A stretch of 52,535 nucleotides of DNA from Acidobacteriaceae bacterium (GCA_030037635.1 JASHQH010000123.1:1-52535), one strand, 5' to 3'; shown: positions 40,366 through 49,413, numbered from the stretch's first letter. The notes: generated by a model not told the origin, from the sequence alone. Numbers and translations are program-made.

Positions 40366-42018
40366 TCAAAATCCAGCAAGATACTGGTGAATAAACTGTA
40401 CAGCGATCGAACCCTCGCCGACGGCCGACGCCACACGCTTGATGGAGCCATGACGGACGTCGCCGGCAACGAAAACCCCCGGAACGCTGCTCTCGAGCAA
40501 AAACGGCTCGCGGGCTTCCCGCCAGACCTCGGGCAATTTGCCGTCGGTGCGCAGGTCAGAACCAGCCAGCAAGAACCCCTTGTCGTCGCGCAGGATGCAC
40601 GCCGGCAGCCACGTGGTCACCGGAGCAGCCCCGATAAAGACGAACACTGAAGTGGCCGGCACATCAACCTCGCCAGACGGCCCGCTCAACTTGAGCCCGG
40701 CTAAACGCCCGTCGCCCAGTGCCTCAACCACCTGGGTGCGCGCCTCTATCACAATATTCGATGTGCGAGCAATCTCATCGATCAAGTATTTTGACATGGT
40801 CGCGGAAAGTCCTTCGCCGCGCACCAGCATGGTTACCTTGTTGGCATATTTGGCGAAATAAAGGGCTGCCTGGCCGGCGGAGTTGGCCGCCCCCACGATG
40901 AAGATGTCTTCGCCCTTGCAGGAAAGGGCCTCAACCAGGGCGGCGCCGTAGTAAATGCCGGCGCCCGTAAGGCGGTCGGCGCCGGGGATCTCAAGCTTGC
41001 GGTACTGGACGCCGGGAGCCAGCAGTACGGCGTGGCTTGAGACCTCGCGGCCGTCGGCAAGCTGGACAAAGCGGTACTGGCCATCCACGCGCATGCCCTT
41101 GGCGCGCTGGGTCACGAACTCGGCGCCGAAGCGCGTGGCCTGAACGTGGGCCCGCCGGCCCAGCTCGGCCCCCGTCACCCCGGAGGGAAAGCCGAGGTAG
41201 TTCTCGATTTTGGAGCTGGATCCGGCCTGGCCGCCGGGGGCCATTGGCTCGATGACCAGGGTCCGCAGGCCTTCGCTGGCGCCGTACACCGCGCCGGCAA
41301 GGCCCGCCGGCCCGGCCCCGACCACGACCAGATCGTAGAAATCCTGCGTCGCCTGGACACTCAGCCCCACCCGTGCGGCCAGCGCCTCAAAGTCGGGGTT
41401 CACAAGAAACGTGCCATCGGCGAAAAGAACCACGGGCAAGCGGTCTGAAGTCAGGTTGTGCTCTTCCAGCAGTTTGGCCGCTTCAGGGCCCGCGGCGGCG
41501 TCGAGCCAGCGGTAGGGAACGTGGTTACGCGAAAGGAAATTGCGCACCCTGAAGTCGTCGAGCGACCAGCGATGGCCGATGACGCGTACGCCATCGAAAG
41601 CCGGCTTGTATCCGGCCTGCCAGTCGTCGAGCAGGTCTGAGACTACCGGGTAGAGCTTCTCCTCCGGCGGGTCCCAGGGTTTGCTCAGGTAGTAGTGGAT
41701 GCGCGCCGCGTTAATGGCGCGGATGGCGTCGCCGGTGTCGGCATAAGCGGTCAGCAGCACGCGGCGCGCATCGGGATAGATCGGTCGCGCCCGCTCCAGC
41801 ATCTCCACGCCCGTCATCCCCGGCATGCGCTGATCGCTGATGAGCAAGGCCACGGGCTCGTTGCGCGACTTAAGCTGGGCGAGGATATCGAGCGCGGCCT
41901 GCCCGCTGGCGGCGCGCATCACGCGGTAGGTGCTGCCGTACTGCCGGCGCAGGTCCTGGACAACCGCCTCCAGCACGCTTGCGTCATCGTCTATGGCCAG
42001 CAGGATCGGTCTCGCCAT
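40366..42018 (-). CDS. Fused response-regulator receiver and thioredoxin-reductase-like flavoprotein
   Basis: 550 residues in three parts. Residues 1-130: receiver domain with acidic pocket D10-D12, phosphoacceptor Asp62 (LLISDQRMPGMTG) and Lys in YLSKPW. Residues 140-215: glutaredoxin-like segment (RWSLDDFRVRNFLSRNHVPYRWLD, LPVVLFADGTFLVNPD) with no active-site cysteines. Residues 228-550: thioredoxin-reductase-like FAD/NAD(P)H module (VVVGAGPAGLAGAVYGASEG; FIVGAANSAGQAALYFA; PGVFVAGDVRHGSIKRVASAVGEG). The CxxC of true thioredoxin reductases is replaced (TGAGIYYGAALVEAL), so it cannot reduce thioredoxin in the usual way. Probably a phosphorylation-controlled NAD(P)H oxidoreductase or redox sensor paired with the adjacent kinase. 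Confidence 0.9.
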   Translation of the reverse strand: MARPILLAIDDDASVLEAVVQDLRRQYGSTYRVMRAASGQAALDILAQLKSRNEPVALLISDQRMPGMTGVEMLERARPIYPDARRVLLTAYADTGDAIRAINAARIHYYLSKPWDPPEEKLYPVVSDLLDDWQAGYKPAFDGVRVIGHRWSLDDFRVRNFLSRNHVPYRWLDAAAGPEAAKLLEEHNLTSDRLPVVLFADGTFLVNPDFEALAARVGLSVQATQDFYDLVVVGAGPAGLAGAVYGASEGLRTLVIEPMAPGGQAGSSSKIENYLGFPSGVTGAELGRRAHVQATRFGAEFVTQRAKGMRVDGQYRFVQLADGREVSSHAVLLAPGVQYRKLEIPGADRLTGAGIYYGAALVEALSCKGEDIFIVGAANSAGQAALYFAKYANKVTMLVRGEGLSATMSKYLIDEIARTSNIVIEARTQVVEALGDGRLAGLKLSGPSGEVDVPATSVFVFIGAAPVTTWLPACILRDDKGFLLAGSDLRTDGKLPEVWREAREPFLLESSVPGVFVAGDVRHGSIKRVASAVGEGSIAVQFIHQYLAGF

Positions 42019-42336
42019 ATAATGAGTGTAGAACCTACCTGTTCCATATTAGTTAATGGCTTACGCAACCCCGGCCAGAGGTTTTTGTACTTTTACCACC
42101 CGGCAAGCTGTAATCTCGGACATAGCAGCATCGGGGCCAGCCGGATTTGGGAGGAGCAGGGGTAGAAGAAATTCCTTCGGGGATGGCAATGTAGCAATTG
42201 CAGACATGCCCCAGCCTTGCGGCCGATTTGCCGATAGAACCAGGAGCGGGCGCCGCAGAGAGAAGAGGGGTTGCGGCAGCGGGCGGCGTAGGACGGCAGC
42301 CATCCGGCAGAGAGAACTGAAACAGGCAGAGCAAAG
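42019..42336. other. Divergent promoter region of the two-component genes
   Basis: 318 bases between the receiver/thioredoxin-reductase gene (minus) and the LuxR gene (plus). It must hold both promoters, but I could not find a convincing -35/-10 pair. No repeat-family member and no ORF with a ribosome binding site. Confidence 0.4.
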
Positions 42337-43020
42337 ATGAACAAGATCATTCTGGCCGATTCGCAAGCGATCTTCAGAGCCGGCACCGCCAAGGTGCTGG
42401 CCATGGACGAGGATTTGCGCATCATCGCGCAGTGCACCGATCTTGAGCGCATGTATCACGCCATTACCACCTTCCCCGGCTCCATCGTACTGTTTGCGGC
42501 ATCCCTGCAGCCGGAGTTTGCGCGGCTGGCCATGTTGCTTGAGACCACCGGCAGCCGCGGTATCGTGGTGGCGGAGAACAACGAAAATGCCGCCAGCTAC
42601 CTGCAGCAGGGGTTTCGCGGCGTGGTCTTCCGCAGCGTCACCGGTCCGGCCCTGGTAGAGTGCGTGCGCCGCGTGGCCGCCGGCGATACCTGGGTTCCCA
42701 CCCAGGCCGTACAGCCCGAGGTGCCCGAAGAAGACATGGTGGGCGCGCGCGTGCGCGACCGCCTCACGCCCAAGGAGATGCGCATCGTCGCCCTGATTGT
42801 GCAGGGCTGCAAGAACCGCGAGATTGCCCTCCGTTTGAAGACCACCGAACAGGTGATCAAGAATTATCTGCGCTCCATCTATGACAAGACCGGCGTCAGC
42901 GATCGCCTGGAGCTGGCTCTGTTCACCATTCATCACCGCGTGCTGGCGCGCGCGGCAGCCGAAATGGGCAACAAGATGGAAGCCGAAGCGCAGCAGGCCG
43001 CGCCCGGTGCGGTAGCCTAA
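42337..43020 (+). CDS. LuxR/NarL-type regulator with degenerate receiver
   Basis: 227 residues. The N-terminal 120 residues have receiver-like secondary structure (MNKIILADSQAIFRAG, with Asp8 of the acidic pair), but at the expected phosphoacceptor the strand reads SIVLFAASLQPE, with alanine at residue 54. Phosphorylation by the usual route is therefore not possible. The C-terminal helix-turn-helix (RLTPKEMRIVALIVQGCKNREIALRLKTTEQVIKNYLRSIYDKTGVSDR, 141-190) is intact. It is divergent from the kinase/flavoprotein operon and may be controlled by protein contact or a ligand. CAGAGCAAAG precedes the ATG, a weak ribosome binding site. Confidence 0.87.
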   Translation: MNKIILADSQAIFRAGTAKVLAMDEDLRIIAQCTDLERMYHAITTFPGSIVLFAASLQPEFARLAMLLETTGSRGIVVAENNENAASYLQQGFRGVVFRSVTGPALVECVRRVAAGDTWVPTQAVQPEVPEEDMVGARVRDRLTPKEMRIVALIVQGCKNREIALRLKTTEQVIKNYLRSIYDKTGVSDRLELALFTIHHRVLARAAAEMGNKMEAEAQQAAPGAVA

Positions 43021-43055
43021 CCGCAAGCCAGCCAGGCTATACCCGGCGCATCAAT

Positions 43056-43325
43056 CCAGTTTTGAAAGGGCACGGCTTCAGAACTGCTGAAAAACCTCTG
43101 CACCGTTGCCTTCGAACGACACGGCCTCGCAGCTCCCCGAAAAACTCAATCGAAGCAGGCTTCGTAACAAGGGCACGGCTTCAGCCGGGCCAATCAAGTC
43201 GATTAAATGAGCGGGGCTTCAGCCCCTGCCATCTTGGCGTTTTCAACCCGATTTCTTAAGCAAGCCGTTCAGTCGTGCCATAGAAGCCTCATTAAAAATG
43301 ACGGGCTCTAGCCCCAGCGGAACGC
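43056..43325. repeat. GGGCACGGCTTCAG repeat cluster 1
   Basis: Several copies of GGGCACGGCTTCAG, a block AACTCAATCGAAGCAGGC followed by TTCGTAACAAGG, and small hairpins such as GGGGCTTCAGCCCC. It lies in the gap between the LuxR gene and the DUF1634 gene. Similar clusters are at 44634, 49485 and 52140. Confidence 0.62.
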
Positions 43326-43384
43326 TCTTTTCGCAAGCCATTCTGCAATCTCTTCTCGCAAACATGCCGCTCCCGCGCGATGCG

Positions 43385-43750
43385 TCATGTTGCGCGCAAC
43401 AGGCTGAAGACGAGAATCACCAGCACAATCAGGCTCACCACGAAATACAATCGATCGCGCTCGAGCAGGAATCCCACCCCGGCGACGGCCACCCGCGCCA
43501 CGGGCGTGAGAACAAGCAGCAGTAATCCGATCTGCATGATGGCCGCGCTGTCGCCATGCGCAGCCGAACCCACGATGCCGGTGAGAGTGTGCGTGTCGGG
43601 CTCAGCGGCCACGAAACTGTGATAGTTGACGCGGTCGCCACTGTGCCGCACCAGGTAAAGAACGCCTCCGGCGAGCACCGTGGCTGCGGCCAGCAGAACT
43701 CCGGCCCGCAAAAGCTGTCCGATGATGGTTTCGAGCTGGTGATCGTCCAT
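43385..43750 (-). CDS. DUF1634 membrane protein
   Basis: 121 residues with three hydrophobic spans (LLRAGVLLAAATVLAGGVLYLV, IMQIGLLLLVLTPVARVAVAGVGFLL, LYFVVSLIVLVILVFSLL). This is the DUF1634 pattern, a small membrane family usually next to TauE/SafE permeases. It begins three bases after the end of the permease gene, so the two are cotranscribed and the product is likely a permease partner. Function otherwise unknown. Confidence 0.85.
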   Translation of the reverse strand: MDDHQLETIIGQLLRAGVLLAAATVLAGGVLYLVRHSGDRVNYHSFVAAEPDTHTLTGIVGSAAHGDSAAIMQIGLLLLVLTPVARVAVAGVGFLLERDRLYFVVSLIVLVILVFSLLRAT

Positions 43751-43753
43751 TCG

Positions 43754-44590
43754 CTACACCTTTCCCGTAATGCCGTTCACGATCATCTCAATCGCCAGGG
43801 CCAGAATCACAACGCCAAAAACCAGGCGCAGCGTTTTCACGCGCGCATGCACCAGCACTTTGGCTCCCAGCAGGGCCCCGCCAAGAACGCCGAGCATCAC
43901 CGGCATCGCTACATGCGGATTGATGTATCCGTGCTTCAGATAAAGGCCGGCGCTGGCTGCCGCAGTCACGCCGATCATGAAGTTGCTGGTGGTGGTTGAA
44001 ACCTTGAATGGGATGCGCATGATGCGGTCCATGGCGATCACCTTGACCGCACCGGAGCCGATGCCGAGCAGGCCCGAAAGCGCGCCGGCTCCGAACATCA
44101 TGCCAAAACCTCCGGGGACGTGGCGCACACCGTACTGCTCACGCGCGCCTGCGACGGGATAGGCGCCGCCCATGCGCAGGCGTTTGGCCAATGCGTCCGA
44201 TTCCACCCGCGCGGCCTCCTGCGGCTGGCCTTTGAATGACAGGTATGCGGCCTGCAGGAGCACCAGCCCGAAGATAATGGCCAGCGCGTGGGTGCTGACG
44301 CGGCTGGCCAGCAACGCGCCCACGATGGCTCCGATGGTGGTGGCAATTTCAAGGAACATGCCGATGCGGATGCTGGAAAATCCCTCGCGCACGTAGGCGG
44401 CCGCCGCGCCTGAAGAGGTGGCAATGACGGAAACCAGCGACGCGCCGATGGCATACTTCATGTCGACGCCTAGCGCCAGCGTCAGCGCGGGCACCACCAC
44501 GACTCCGCCGCCAAGGCCGGTCAGCGCACCCAGGAATCCGGCCAGCGCCGAAAGAGCCAAAACCACCAGTGTGAATTCGAGAGCCGTCAT
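43754..44590 (-). CDS. TauE/SafE family permease
   Basis: 278 residues with about eight spans. The family's GALTGLGGGVVVVPAL loop near residue 22 and the internal repeat GALSGLLGIGSGAVKV near 175 are both present. TauE/SafE proteins export sulfite, sulfoacetate or related organosulfonates or organic anions; the substrate here is not known. Translated just before the DUF1634 gene (three-base gap). Confidence 0.88.
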   Translation of the reverse strand: MTALEFTLVVLALSALAGFLGALTGLGGGVVVVPALTLALGVDMKYAIGASLVSVIATSSGAAAAYVREGFSSIRIGMFLEIATTIGAIVGALLASRVSTHALAIIFGLVLLQAAYLSFKGQPQEAARVESDALAKRLRMGGAYPVAGAREQYGVRHVPGGFGMMFGAGALSGLLGIGSGAVKVIAMDRIMRIPFKVSTTTSNFMIGVTAAASAGLYLKHGYINPHVAMPVMLGVLGGALLGAKVLVHARVKTLRLVFGVVILALAIEMIVNGITGKV

Positions 44591-44633
44591 GGGGTCAGCC
44601 GGGCGAAGGGTGCTGGAACTGGTTGCATAAATT

Positions 44634-44878
44634 CGTTTTGGAAGAGCACGGCTTCACAAGCTTGCTGAAAAACTCAATCGAAGCCGGCCTTGTAACAAGG
44701 GCGCGGCTTCAGAACTTGCCGAAAACTCAATCGAAGCAGGTTTTGTAACCAGGGCACGGCTTGAGCCGGGCCGTAAATATCCCAAAATAATCGTGGGCTT
44801 TAGCCCCTGCCTTCCTCCGCTTACTGAAAGTCGCCGATCAAACGACTTTTTCAGCTTCAGTCGTGCCGTGAAAGCCGC
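44634..44878. repeat. GGGCACGGCTTCAG repeat cluster 2
   Basis: Two tandem copies of AACTCAATCGAAGC plus CTTGTAACAAGG or TTTTGTAACCAGG, each followed by GGGC(A/G)CGGCTT, then GTGGGCTTTAGCCCCTGCC. Closely related to cluster 1 (43056), which lies on the other side of the permease/DUF1634 pair, so the two-gene unit is bracketed by the same repeat. No gene here. Confidence 0.65.
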
Positions 44879-44879
44879 A

Positions 44880-46472
44880 CTAAAGCTTTTCGCCCACGCT
44901 CTTGGCCTGCGTAAACAGGTAGAGATAGTCGGGTCCGCCGGCCTTGGAATCGGTGCCGCTCATGTTGAAGCCGCCAAACGGGTGAGCCCCCACCATCGCG
45001 CCCGTGCACTTGCGGTTGATGTAGAGATTGCCCACGTGAAAGGCCGTGCGCGCGCGGTTCAGTCGATCGCGGTTGGTCGAGTAGACCGAGCCGGTGAGGC
45101 CGTACTCGGTGTTATTGGCCACGCGCAGCCCCTCTTCGAAGTTTTCCACCTTGATGAGCGCCAGCACCGGGCCGAAGATCTCCTCCTGCGCAAGCACTCC
45201 GTTGGGAGGGATTTCAGAAAAAATGGTCGGCTCCACGAAGTAGCCGCCGTCGCCGGTTGCGGGCGCATTGCCGCCGGCCACCAGCGCCCCCTCCTTTTTT
45301 CCGAGCTCGATGTAATGCAGGATGGAGTCGAGCGCGGGCTGGTTGATGACGGGGCCGAGGTCGCGGTTGGCCACGGGATCGCCCACCGTGAGGGTTGCCA
45401 CTCGCTCGCGCAGGCGCTCCACAAAAATCTCATAGATGGGAGCCTCGATAATGGCGCGCGAGCAGGCGGAGCATTTCTGCCCGCTGAAGCCGAACGCCGA
45501 AGCCGCTACGCCCGCCACCGCCGCATCGAGATCGGCGTCGGCGCTCACCAGGATGGAGTCTTTGCCGCCCATCTCCAGGATGGTGCGCTTGATCCAGATC
45601 TGGCCGGGTTGCTGGTGAGCGGCACGCTCATGAATCTCGAGTCCGACAGCCTTCGAACCGGTGAACGAAATAAAGCGGGTCTTGGGGTGCTCCACGATGG
45701 CGTTGCCAAAGGTCGCGCCCGAGCCGGGGCAGAAATTCACCACCCCGTCGGGCATGCCGGCCTCTTCAAGCACCTCAACGAATCGGGCAGCGATGGTGGG
45801 CGATTCGCTTGAGGGTTTGAGGATCACCGTGTTTCCTGAGACGATGGCCGCGGAGGTCATGCCCGCCATGATGGCGAAAGCGAAGTTCCATGGAGGAATC
45901 ACAGCGCCCACACCCAGCGGGATGTAGAGCAGCTCGTCGCGCTCGCCGGGATACTGAATGGGCGGCGCGGCCTGGGCCAGCCGCAGCGCCTCGCGTGCGT
46001 AGAACTCGAGGAAGTCGATGGTTTCGCCCACGTCGGCATCTGCTTCGGCCCAATTTTTGCCCACCTCGTAAGTGAGCCAGGCCATGAATTCAAACTTCCG
46101 CTTGCGGATGATCTCCGCCGCGCCCAGCAGCAGCGAAGCGCGCTCTTCCACGCTGGTCTTGCTCCAGGAGTCGAAGGCGCGGAGCGCCGCGGTCATCGCC
46201 GGCTCCACCTGCGCCGTCCCAGCCTTCTGATGAATGCCGACCAACTGGGCAGGCCGCGCCGGGTTGATGGAGCGGATTTTCTCAGGGGTCTTGAGGCGCT
46301 TGCCTCCGATGATCAGGCTGTATTCGACGCCGAGGTGTGCGGCCACATAGTCGAGCGCCCGGCGCATGGAGCGCGCATTCTCAGGATCGTTGAAGTCGGT
46401 AAACGGCTGATTGGCAAACACGCCCCGGGGCGCACGAAGCTGAATAGACGGAGAAACGCCTGCAATAGCCAT
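44880..46472 (-). CDS. pruA: L-glutamate gamma-semialdehyde (P5C) dehydrogenase
   Basis: 530 residues, aldehyde dehydrogenase fold of the P5C dehydrogenase (RocA/PruA) clade. VIPPWNFAFAIMAGM near 191, general base Glu300 in TILEMGGKDS, nucleophile Cys334 in GFSGQKCSACSR, and EEIFGPVLALI and GAHPFGGFNMSGTDSKAGGPDYL at the end. It oxidises glutamate semialdehyde to glutamate with NAD, the second step of proline or arginine catabolism. The proline dehydrogenase partner is not in this window. Monocistronic; no strong ribosome binding site. Confidence 0.93.
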   Translation of the reverse strand: MAIAGVSPSIQLRAPRGVFANQPFTDFNDPENARSMRRALDYVAAHLGVEYSLIIGGKRLKTPEKIRSINPARPAQLVGIHQKAGTAQVEPAMTAALRAFDSWSKTSVEERASLLLGAAEIIRKRKFEFMAWLTYEVGKNWAEADADVGETIDFLEFYAREALRLAQAAPPIQYPGERDELLYIPLGVGAVIPPWNFAFAIMAGMTSAAIVSGNTVILKPSSESPTIAARFVEVLEEAGMPDGVVNFCPGSGATFGNAIVEHPKTRFISFTGSKAVGLEIHERAAHQQPGQIWIKRTILEMGGKDSILVSADADLDAAVAGVAASAFGFSGQKCSACSRAIIEAPIYEIFVERLRERVATLTVGDPVANRDLGPVINQPALDSILHYIELGKKEGALVAGGNAPATGDGGYFVEPTIFSEIPPNGVLAQEEIFGPVLALIKVENFEEGLRVANNTEYGLTGSVYSTNRDRLNRARTAFHVGNLYINRKCTGAMVGAHPFGGFNMSGTDSKAGGPDYLYLFTQAKSVGEKL

Positions 46473-46683
46473 AGCACTACCAGTTTACGGCAATTGGCGA
46501 GATGCCATCGGGCTTCCGCGATGGATTTCAGCCCGGTTGACGGCGCCCCCGGACCGATTCGGCGCCAACCGTGGCCTCAATTTCCTGTTTGACACGCCCA
46601 CGAGCTGAAACGTATACGGAAAACAGTCACACCGATTCGAGTTCGTTTCCCAAAACCTTATACCGGAACGAGGAGAGAGAATC

Positions 46684-47199
46684 ATGAGGAGATTTGTGTT
46701 TCTTGCGGTTGCGGCGCTGTGTGCCGCGGCCACGTTGAGCGGAGCTTTGGCGCGCGCGCAGTCGAAGGACGAGCAGCAGATTCGCGCCCTGGAGGACAAA
46801 TTCGCTGCGGCGGTGAACGCCAAGGACGTGAACGCAATCATGAAGCTCTACGTTCCCGGGGATGAGCTGCTGGTGTTCGACGTGGTGCCGCCGCGCCAGT
46901 ACGCGGGATGGGATGCATACAAAAAAGATTGGGAAGGCGAGTTTGCCATGATGCCCGGCCCGGTGAAGTTCGAGGTCAGCGACTTGAGCGTCACCACCGA
47001 TGGCAGGCTGGGCTGGAGCCACAGCATTCAACACGTGGCCTGGATGACTTCGGATGGCAAGCCGATGGAGCTGACGGTTCGCGTCACCGATTGCTATCGC
47101 AAAATCGACGGAAAGTGGCTGATCGTGCTCGAGCACGTCTCGGTGCCGGTTGACCTGTCGGGGCCGCAGCCCGTTCCGGATCTGACCTCCAAGCCGTAA
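46684..47199 (+). CDS. Secreted SnoaL/DUF4440-like protein
   Basis: 171 residues with a signal peptide (VFLAVAALCAAATLSGALARA). The mature domain follows the NTF2/SnoaL pattern: QIRALEDKFAAAVNAKDVNAIMKLYVPGDELLVFDVVPPRQYAGWDAYKKDW, later VSDLSVTTDGRLGW and TDCYRKIDGKWLIVLEHVSVPV. Such proteins bind small ligands or act on steroids/polyketides; here the secreted version is of unknown role. A ribosome binding site (GAGGAGAGAG) precedes the ATG. Monocistronic. Confidence 0.88.
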   Translation: MRRFVFLAVAALCAAATLSGALARAQSKDEQQIRALEDKFAAAVNAKDVNAIMKLYVPGDELLVFDVVPPRQYAGWDAYKKDWEGEFAMMPGPVKFEVSDLSVTTDGRLGWSHSIQHVAWMTSDGKPMELTVRVTDCYRKIDGKWLIVLEHVSVPVDLSGPQPVPDLTSKP

Positions 47200-47236
47200 A
47201 AAGCAGGCAACAGGCAACAGAAAACCGCGCACGCGC

Positions 47237-48874
47237 TCAGCGGGCGTCTCCGCTCCGCTTGCGGAAGACGATTTTCAGTTCGCGGCGCCAGTGCTCGGCG
47301 AGCGCGATGAGTTCCCACTCGATTTCGGGCGAGAGATAGCGCAAGACCGGCTCGTTGGTCGGATGGATGCGCAGCGCCGGCGCGGCCAGGATGAGGCGCG
47401 GCGGCAACGGAGAAACTTCGGCGCCGGGAAAATAGCCGCTGCGCTCGAACGCCGAGATGGGTGCGGCACTGGGCGGCGCACTCTGCCGGTCGGCGTTGAG
47501 AGCGCGCACCCGGATCCAGTAATCGAGGGCCTGCAGCGGCAGTTGCAGATCCTCGTCGGCCTTCAATTCAATCACTGCGAGCCGGCCGTCGCGATCGAGC
47601 GCCAGCAGATCCAACATGCCGCGATCGCCGCTGGAGAGCGCGGGAACCTGGTTGTAAACCAGGTCGCTGCGAAGTTCGGGAAGCAACTCAGGCAGGTTGG
47701 CGCGCAGACGCGACTCCAGCCAGCGTTCGGGCGCCATGCGGAACAACGGGTCGGTGGAGGCGCCGTCGGCGTGGCGGCTCAGAAAAAGACGGCGCAACAG
47801 ATCGCGGCACAGGTCCTCGTTTTCTGCTGTGAGCGGGGTTTCGCTCGCCGCCGCGCCGAAGGTAATTTCACTTTCGCGCGCAAACGACTGGGCCGATGCC
47901 CCATGGCGAACGCGGGCGAACTCCAGGCCGTGCAGCAGCAGACCGGCCTCTGTCGGCGAGTGGGCGCGGATCTCAACGCGATTGCGTGCAGCCGCGGGAA
48001 CCAGCGCGAGAATGCGGTCGATGGCCGATTGGCAGCGCTCAAGGGCGGCAGCCGGCGAGAAGGCGTGCACCAGGCGCGACTCCAGATTGCCGGTGTCGCG
48101 GAAATCGACCGGCGTGAGTTCTTCGCTGCGCTCGTCCAAAGTGAACAGCGAAAAGTCGGCGGCGGCGGGGTTGAGCCAGGCCATGCGCTCGGCGGTGCTC
48201 CGCCACGCACCCTCCGGCACGATGACTTTCAGTCCGCCAAAGTGCCGGCGCGCGTCAGTGTGCTGCCGGCAGTAGTCGAGCCACAGAATGCCCAGGGTAA
48301 GAATGCCGTCGATGATGGACGCCGATTCAGCCGCGCTGACGCCGATAACGGCATCGGCAGCCGTTCCTTTCAGCAGGCGGCCGCGAACGTAGGCAGGACC
48401 GAAGCTGTGCTCCAGATCCATGGCCGTGCGCAAGCCGTCGGCCTTGCCGCCGGGAAACTGGCGTGTCAGAACGCGTTCCAGCAGGCGCGCATAGTTGCGG
48501 CGCGCGGCTTCGCGGGCGTTGGGAGTGCGGCGGTCGCTTGCGGGCACAAGCTCGAGAGATTGAGGCTTGGTCGCGCCCATGCGCCGCGTCACCAGGCGCA
48601 ACGATTGCGCGCGCTCCTTCACGTCGACCACGGTGCGAACCAGGTTGCGTTCGTCGCTCCAAAGCTCGAGCAGGCAGCGGCCGTGCGACTCTGCGACCGC
48701 GTAGCGCGCGGTGCGCATGTCAAACAGAACACGGCCGTCTTCAAGCAGCGCGGCAGCCGGGTGGCCGGCGAGATAGGATGCGATCATCTCGGCGAGCTTG
48801 GCGGGCGCGGCGGGTTCAGCGCCTGTGGTCCCGGCGACACGTTCTCGCCGGCGCGATGGCGTACCCGGGCCCAT
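47237..48874 (-). CDS. Large protein with PD-(D/E)XK nuclease-like motif
   Basis: 545 residues. A C-terminal region contains an apparent PD-(D/E)XK active site: Asp422 in GMLDLLALDRDG, E436-L-K438 in VIELKADED, and Gln448 in LQALDYW, with the strand order expected for restriction-endonuclease-like folds (NucS/Mrr-like proteins). The N-terminal 380 residues are helical and basic with no recognised domain (RNYARLLERVLTRQFPG; VIVPEGAWRSTAERMAWLNP). It could be a DNA repair or defence nuclease; catalytic activity is inferred. Eight bases separate it from the DinB/YfiT gene upstream on the same strand, so the two are likely cotranscribed. Confidence 0.78.
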   Translation of the reverse strand: MGPGTPSRRRERVAGTTGAEPAAPAKLAEMIASYLAGHPAAALLEDGRVLFDMRTARYAVAESHGRCLLELWSDERNLVRTVVDVKERAQSLRLVTRRMGATKPQSLELVPASDRRTPNAREAARRNYARLLERVLTRQFPGGKADGLRTAMDLEHSFGPAYVRGRLLKGTAADAVIGVSAAESASIIDGILTLGILWLDYCRQHTDARRHFGGLKVIVPEGAWRSTAERMAWLNPAAADFSLFTLDERSEELTPVDFRDTGNLESRLVHAFSPAAALERCQSAIDRILALVPAAARNRVEIRAHSPTEAGLLLHGLEFARVRHGASAQSFARESEITFGAAASETPLTAENEDLCRDLLRRLFLSRHADGASTDPLFRMAPERWLESRLRANLPELLPELRSDLVYNQVPALSSGDRGMLDLLALDRDGRLAVIELKADEDLQLPLQALDYWIRVRALNADRQSAPPSAAPISAFERSGYFPGAEVSPLPPRLILAAPALRIHPTNEPVLRYLSPEIEWELIALAEHWRRELKIVFRKRSGDAR

Positions 48875-48882
48875 GTGGCTCT

Positions 48883-49413
48883 CTACCAGCCCATGCGCGT
48901 GCGCAGGCCGGTGATGTGCGCGGTGTGGTGGCGGCTGTGCCAGTCGTACAAAGCCAGGCTGTTCGCCAGCGTCACGCGCCCCCGCTCGGGATGATTGAAG
49001 CCGCGCTGAAACTCCTCTTCCCTCATCGCGCTCAGAAGCGCGACGAAACGGCCGTGCAATCCGTCCACAAAATCCAGCGAGGGCTCGATGGGCATCTTCG
49101 AGTCAGGCAATCGCGCCCACGCCGCCTCGTCGTAGGGCTTGATGGTGGGCCAATCTTCGGTCAGCGCCAGCTTGAAGCGAACGTAAGAGTTGGCGTGGCT
49201 GTCGGCAAAATGATGCACCACCTGGCGCACCGTCCAGCCGCCATCGCGATACGGTGTATCGAGCTGGGCGTCGTTCAGTCCCGACACCGCATCACGGAGC
49301 CGTTCCGGCAACCGGCGCAGCGTTTCGATTTGCGCGGCGCGGATGCTCGGCAGGCTCGTGGCGGGAGGACGGAATGGCCCCACAGGATAGCGAAGATCGT
49401 CCAGTTCTGCCAT
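48883..49413 (-). CDS. DinB/YfiT-like putative metal-dependent protein (bacillithiol transferase type)
   Basis: 176 residues. Four-helix DinB_2 fold with metal histidines in VRQVVHHFADSH near residue 66 and in LYDWHSRHHTAHI near 158, the YfiT/BstA pattern; the N-terminal FRPP segment is also typical. BstA-type proteins transfer bacillithiol to electrophiles; Acidobacteriota make low-molecular-weight thiols of this kind. Just upstream of the PD-(D/E)XK gene on the same strand. Length is usual. Confidence 0.87.
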   Translation of the reverse strand: MAELDDLRYPVGPFRPPATSLPSIRAAQIETLRRLPERLRDAVSGLNDAQLDTPYRDGGWTVRQVVHHFADSHANSYVRFKLALTEDWPTIKPYDEAAWARLPDSKMPIEPSLDFVDGLHGRFVALLSAMREEEFQRGFNHPERGRVTLANSLALYDWHSRHHTAHITGLRTRMGW

